The notes under the pieces were generated by a model. The model did no database searches. It saw only the letters and a list, made by a program, of their open reading frames with translations, and was not told the origin of the DNA. This document shows, one piece after another, positions 24,753 through 27,500 of a stretch of 27,500 nt of DNA. The DNA comes from Anaeromyces robustus (Eukaryota > Neocallimastigomycota > Neocallimastigomycetes > Neocallimastigales > Neocallimastigaceae), in NCBI GenBank assembly GCA_002104895.1, contig MCFG01000338.1, positions 1 through 27,500 on the forward strand. Direction: 5' to 3'. Made by a program: the position numbers and the translations under genes. The number at the start of each line of letters is the position of its first letter. The stretch's first letter is position 1.

Positions 24753-26837
24753 ATGAATCCCAATCAATTTAATTATGATCCTTATGAAGATGTTAAAGCT
24801 GATATAAATGAAGTCGAGGATTTCGATGACTTTGTCGAAAAAAATAATACAGGAATGGATTATTATGCCATTTTAAATGTTCCAAAAGATGTAATTAATG
24901 AAAATAAACTTTTTTTATCACTTTTTTATATTAATTATCCATATAAATTAATGAAAATAAACTTTTTTTATCACTTTTTTATATTAATTATCCATATAAA
25001 TTAATGAAAATAAACTTTTTTTATCACTTTTTTATATTAATTATCCATATAAATTAATGAAAATAAACTTTTTTTATCACTTTTTTATATTAATTATCCA
25101 TATAAATTAATGAAAATAAACTTTTTTCTTCACGTTTTTTATATTAATTATCCATATGATTTAAAAAAATTGATACTATATATAATAATTATATATGTAA
25201 TTATTTTGAAGGCTACTCAAGAAGAAATTAAAAATGCATACAGAAAATTATGTATATTATACCATCCAGATAAACATTCATCTGATAATAATAAAATTGT
25301 TGCACAAAAGGAATTTCAAAAAATTAATAAAGCTTATGATAGTATGTTAAAAGGAATTTTTAATTTTAGTTTTATTCAATGATATAAATTTATAAAAAAA
25401 CTACAATTTTTTAATCAATTTTACAATTTTTGTTTTTTATAATTTATGTTTCTATACTTGTGAAAATCTTTGTGAAAATCAATTAAAAATCTCGACTTTT
25501 TTGTGAAACTTATTTAAAAATCTTTATATGATTGTAAAAAAAATATCAAGTTTTAGGCAATGTTAAAAATAAAATTATATATGATAAATATGGAGAAAAA
25601 GGTTTAGATAAAAATTGGGATATAGGACCTCTATATAAAACACCAGAACAAGTAAATATATATATGTTTAGTTAAATATAAAGTTAAATTTATTTTTATG
25701 TTATTTGATGACTATTAATTTATTATTAATAATTTTATTTTATTTTATTTTATTTTATTTTATTTTATTTTATTTTATTTTATTTTATTTTATTTTATTT
25801 TATTTTATTTTATTTTATTTTATTTTATTTTATTTTATTTTATTTTATTTTATTTTATTTTATTTTATTTTATTTTATTTTATTTTATTTTATTTTATTT
25901 TATTTTATTTTATTTTATTTTATTTTATTTTATTTTATTTTATTTTATTTTATTTTATTTTATTTTATTTTATTTTATTTTATTTTATTTTATTTTATTT
26001 TATTTTATTTTATTTTATTTTATTTTATTTTATTTTATTTTATTTTATTTTATTTTATTTTATTTTATTTTATTTTATTTTATTTTATTTTATTTTATTT
26101 TATTTTATTTTATTTTATTTTATTTTATTTTATTTTATTTTATTTTATTTTATTTTATTTTATTTTATTTTATTTTTTTACTATTATAATTGTTAATATT
26201 ATATTATATTATATTATATTGTTACATTATAATATTTTTTCATTTTAGATTCTCGAGGAATTTGAAAGACAAATTAAATTTAAAAGAGAATTAGAATTAG
26301 AACAAATATTAAAATCAAAGGGTGAAATAAAATTAATGTTTGATGCAACAGGAAAATCTCAACAACCAGTACTATCCCCATATACACAACAACAACCTTA
26401 TCATCATCCTCGATATGGTTACGGCTATCGTCCAATGCCTCCACCACCACCACCACAAATTTCAAGAGGTTTAGCTGACATTCTCCATTTACCAAAATTA
26501 CATAATTCATTCATACTTCATTCTTGGCAGGTATATTAATTTATATATATACCACTATATTATATAATTATTATTTTTATTAATAAATATTCTCATAACT
26601 GAATATAATATATATAGAATGATATTACCCCAAAAGATTCTTTGTATATAACAGGACAAGTCTTTTCACATAAAAATATGAATATAGTTAGTGTTATAGG
26701 AACTTTAAGTCATACAATATCTTCATCTCTTGTTGGTGAAGTATCAACATGTATTGGTACTCAACCATATTTACAAGGAAGAGTAATAAAAAATTTTTCT
26801 AATGATTGGTATGTTATTTTAGATATATTAACATATA

Positions 26838-26875
<38 letters not shown>

Positions 26876-26915
26876 TTGTTTATTTATTTATTTATTTATT
26901 TATTCATTTATTAAT

Positions 26916-27014
<99 letters not shown>

Positions 27015-27297
27015 TTATTACACATATTTATTACATATTTTTTTTATAATTATAAATTAACACTATATTAGTTTCCTTACTACAACAGCTACTATGGGAG
27101 CAATTAGAGCTCCACCAACATTTACAATTGTTGCTGGAAGACAAATAACGCCAAATTATACTGGTATGATAACTTATAATACAGGCTTTTATTCAATAGG
27201 TAGATGGGGTAAAAAGATTACACCTGGTGATTCAAGTTCAGTAACTTTAACTTTAATAAGAAGAAAAGGTCAAACTAATATTCAAGGTTCCGTTACG
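24753..27297 (+). CDS. DNAJC11: DNAJC11-like J-domain protein (5' part, runs off the window)
   Basis: Six exons are visible: 24753-24890, 25212-25341, 25557-25651, 26249-26530, 26618-26808 and 27072-27297. They join in frame for 354 residues; a donor at 27298 shows the gene continues past the window. A J domain spans about 35-110 (MDYYAILNVPKD, then HPD at 64-66, then IYDKYGEKGL) and would stimulate an Hsp70 ATPase. Next is a TPEQILEEFERQIKFKRELE helix, like the TPAEIREEFER part of human DNAJC11, a short Pro/Gln-rich insert with six prolines (about 186-191), and a beta-rich region resembling the DNAJC11 barrel-like domain. Family members sit at the mitochondrial outer membrane and join the MICOS/MIB contact complex. 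In an anaerobic fungus the organelle would be a hydrogenosome (inference). The 30 acidic residues before the J domain are unremarkable. Introns 1, 3 and 5 carry large repeat arrays. Confidence 0.88.
24898..25162 (+). repeat. 53-bp minisatellite filling intron 1 of the DNAJC11-like gene
   Basis: Units begin at 24898, 24951, 25004, 25057 and 25110. The first four are identical over all 53 bases; the fifth, next to the acceptor side, has several changes. The array starts seven bases after the donor and makes up most of the 321-base intron. The unit has a single G and contains neither GT nor AG. Confidence 0.95.
25733..26174 (+). repeat. (TTTTA)n pentanucleotide array, about 88 perfect copies
   Basis: About 440 bases with no interruption, making up most of the 597-base intron 3 of the DNAJC11-like gene. 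The long open frame across it is an artefact of the five-base unit, which lacks a stop in the frame that begins at 25705. An array of this length and purity can only be assembled from long reads. Confidence 0.97.
26843..27015 (+). repeat. (AT)n, (TTTA)n and (TTA)n runs in intron 5 of the DNAJC11-like gene
   Basis: Three microsatellites of increasing, then decreasing unit size lie end to end: a TA run (about 26844-26872), a TTTA run with two interruptions (about 26879-26970) and a TTA run to about 27015. Together they take up most of the 263-base intron (26809-27071). Confidence 0.92.
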
Positions 27298-27500
27298 GTA
27301 AGTTTTCTTTTTTTCTCTTTTTTTAATTAGTTTTATTATATATATAATTTTAATGCTAATGTCCTAATGTTAATAATTGAAAAAAAAATATTGTAAAATT
27401 AAAAAATTATTCAATTAATAATTACTTTATTTTTTTAATTGATGCACTTATGTAATATGTTTTATAAAAATGTAATATTAAAATTCAATTATTTATTCTC
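27298..27500 (+). other. Intron 6 of the DNAJC11-like gene, cut by the window edge
   Basis: The donor GTAAGT at 27298 follows codon 354 in phase 0. No acceptor with a plausible following exon is seen before the edge, so the rest of the domain lies outside. Confidence 0.75.

Noticed and set aside
25705-26196. A 163-codon open frame of repeated Ile-Leu-Phe-Tyr
   Set aside because: It is the translation of the TTTTA pentanucleotide array inside an intron; no protein is implied.

Overview
This is a very AT-rich piece of a eukaryotic nuclear genome. Spacers and introns are often below 10% G+C. Genes carry GT...AG introns, and the spacers are full of homopolymers and di- to pentanucleotide microsatellites. 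An anaerobic gut fungus (Neocallimastigomycota) fits best: the composition is extreme, a well expressed gene uses GCT, GGT, CTT, CGT and AAG codons, Asn-rich low-complexity protein is present, and a small histidine phosphatase resembles the fungal Tfc7/YNL108C group. A dictyostelid is the main alternative. The assignment is an inference from composition and gene content, not a database match.

Layout: 1-2752 is a non-coding spacer. 2753-9307 (+) is one uninterrupted 2184-residue reading frame: a long Ser/Thr/Lys-rich disordered part, then a RhoGEF (DH) domain whose last helix is separated from the rest by about 445 Asn-rich residues. 11059-13812 (+) is a complete STI1/HOP co-chaperone gene in six exons; the first coding exon is the ATG alone. 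13813-18223 is a 4.4-kb gene-free spacer holding an island of clearly higher G+C (about 14880-16200) with no intact frame. 18224-19431 (+) is a two-exon, 236-residue histidine phosphatase. 20534-23270 (-) is a complete nine-exon GDP-mannose 4,6-dehydratase (356 residues) that needs an 11-nt microexon. 24753 to the right edge (+) is the 5' part of a DNAJC11-type J-domain gene, with six exons visible.

The genes do not form a pathway. STI1 links Hsp70 and Hsp90. The DNAJC11 relative is an organelle outer-membrane J protein. GMD makes the precursor of GDP-fucose. The RhoGEF would activate a Rho-family GTPase. Convergent (phosphatase/GMD) and divergent (GMD/DNAJC11) spacers are 1.1 and 1.5 kb. No tRNA, rRNA, CRISPR array or intact transposon was seen.

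The most useful results are the rebuilt exon structures, above all the 11-nt GMD microexon and the ATG-only STI1 exon, which automatic gene models would probably miss. Next are the split DH domain, the compositional island, and two recently expanded arrays inside DNAJC11 introns.
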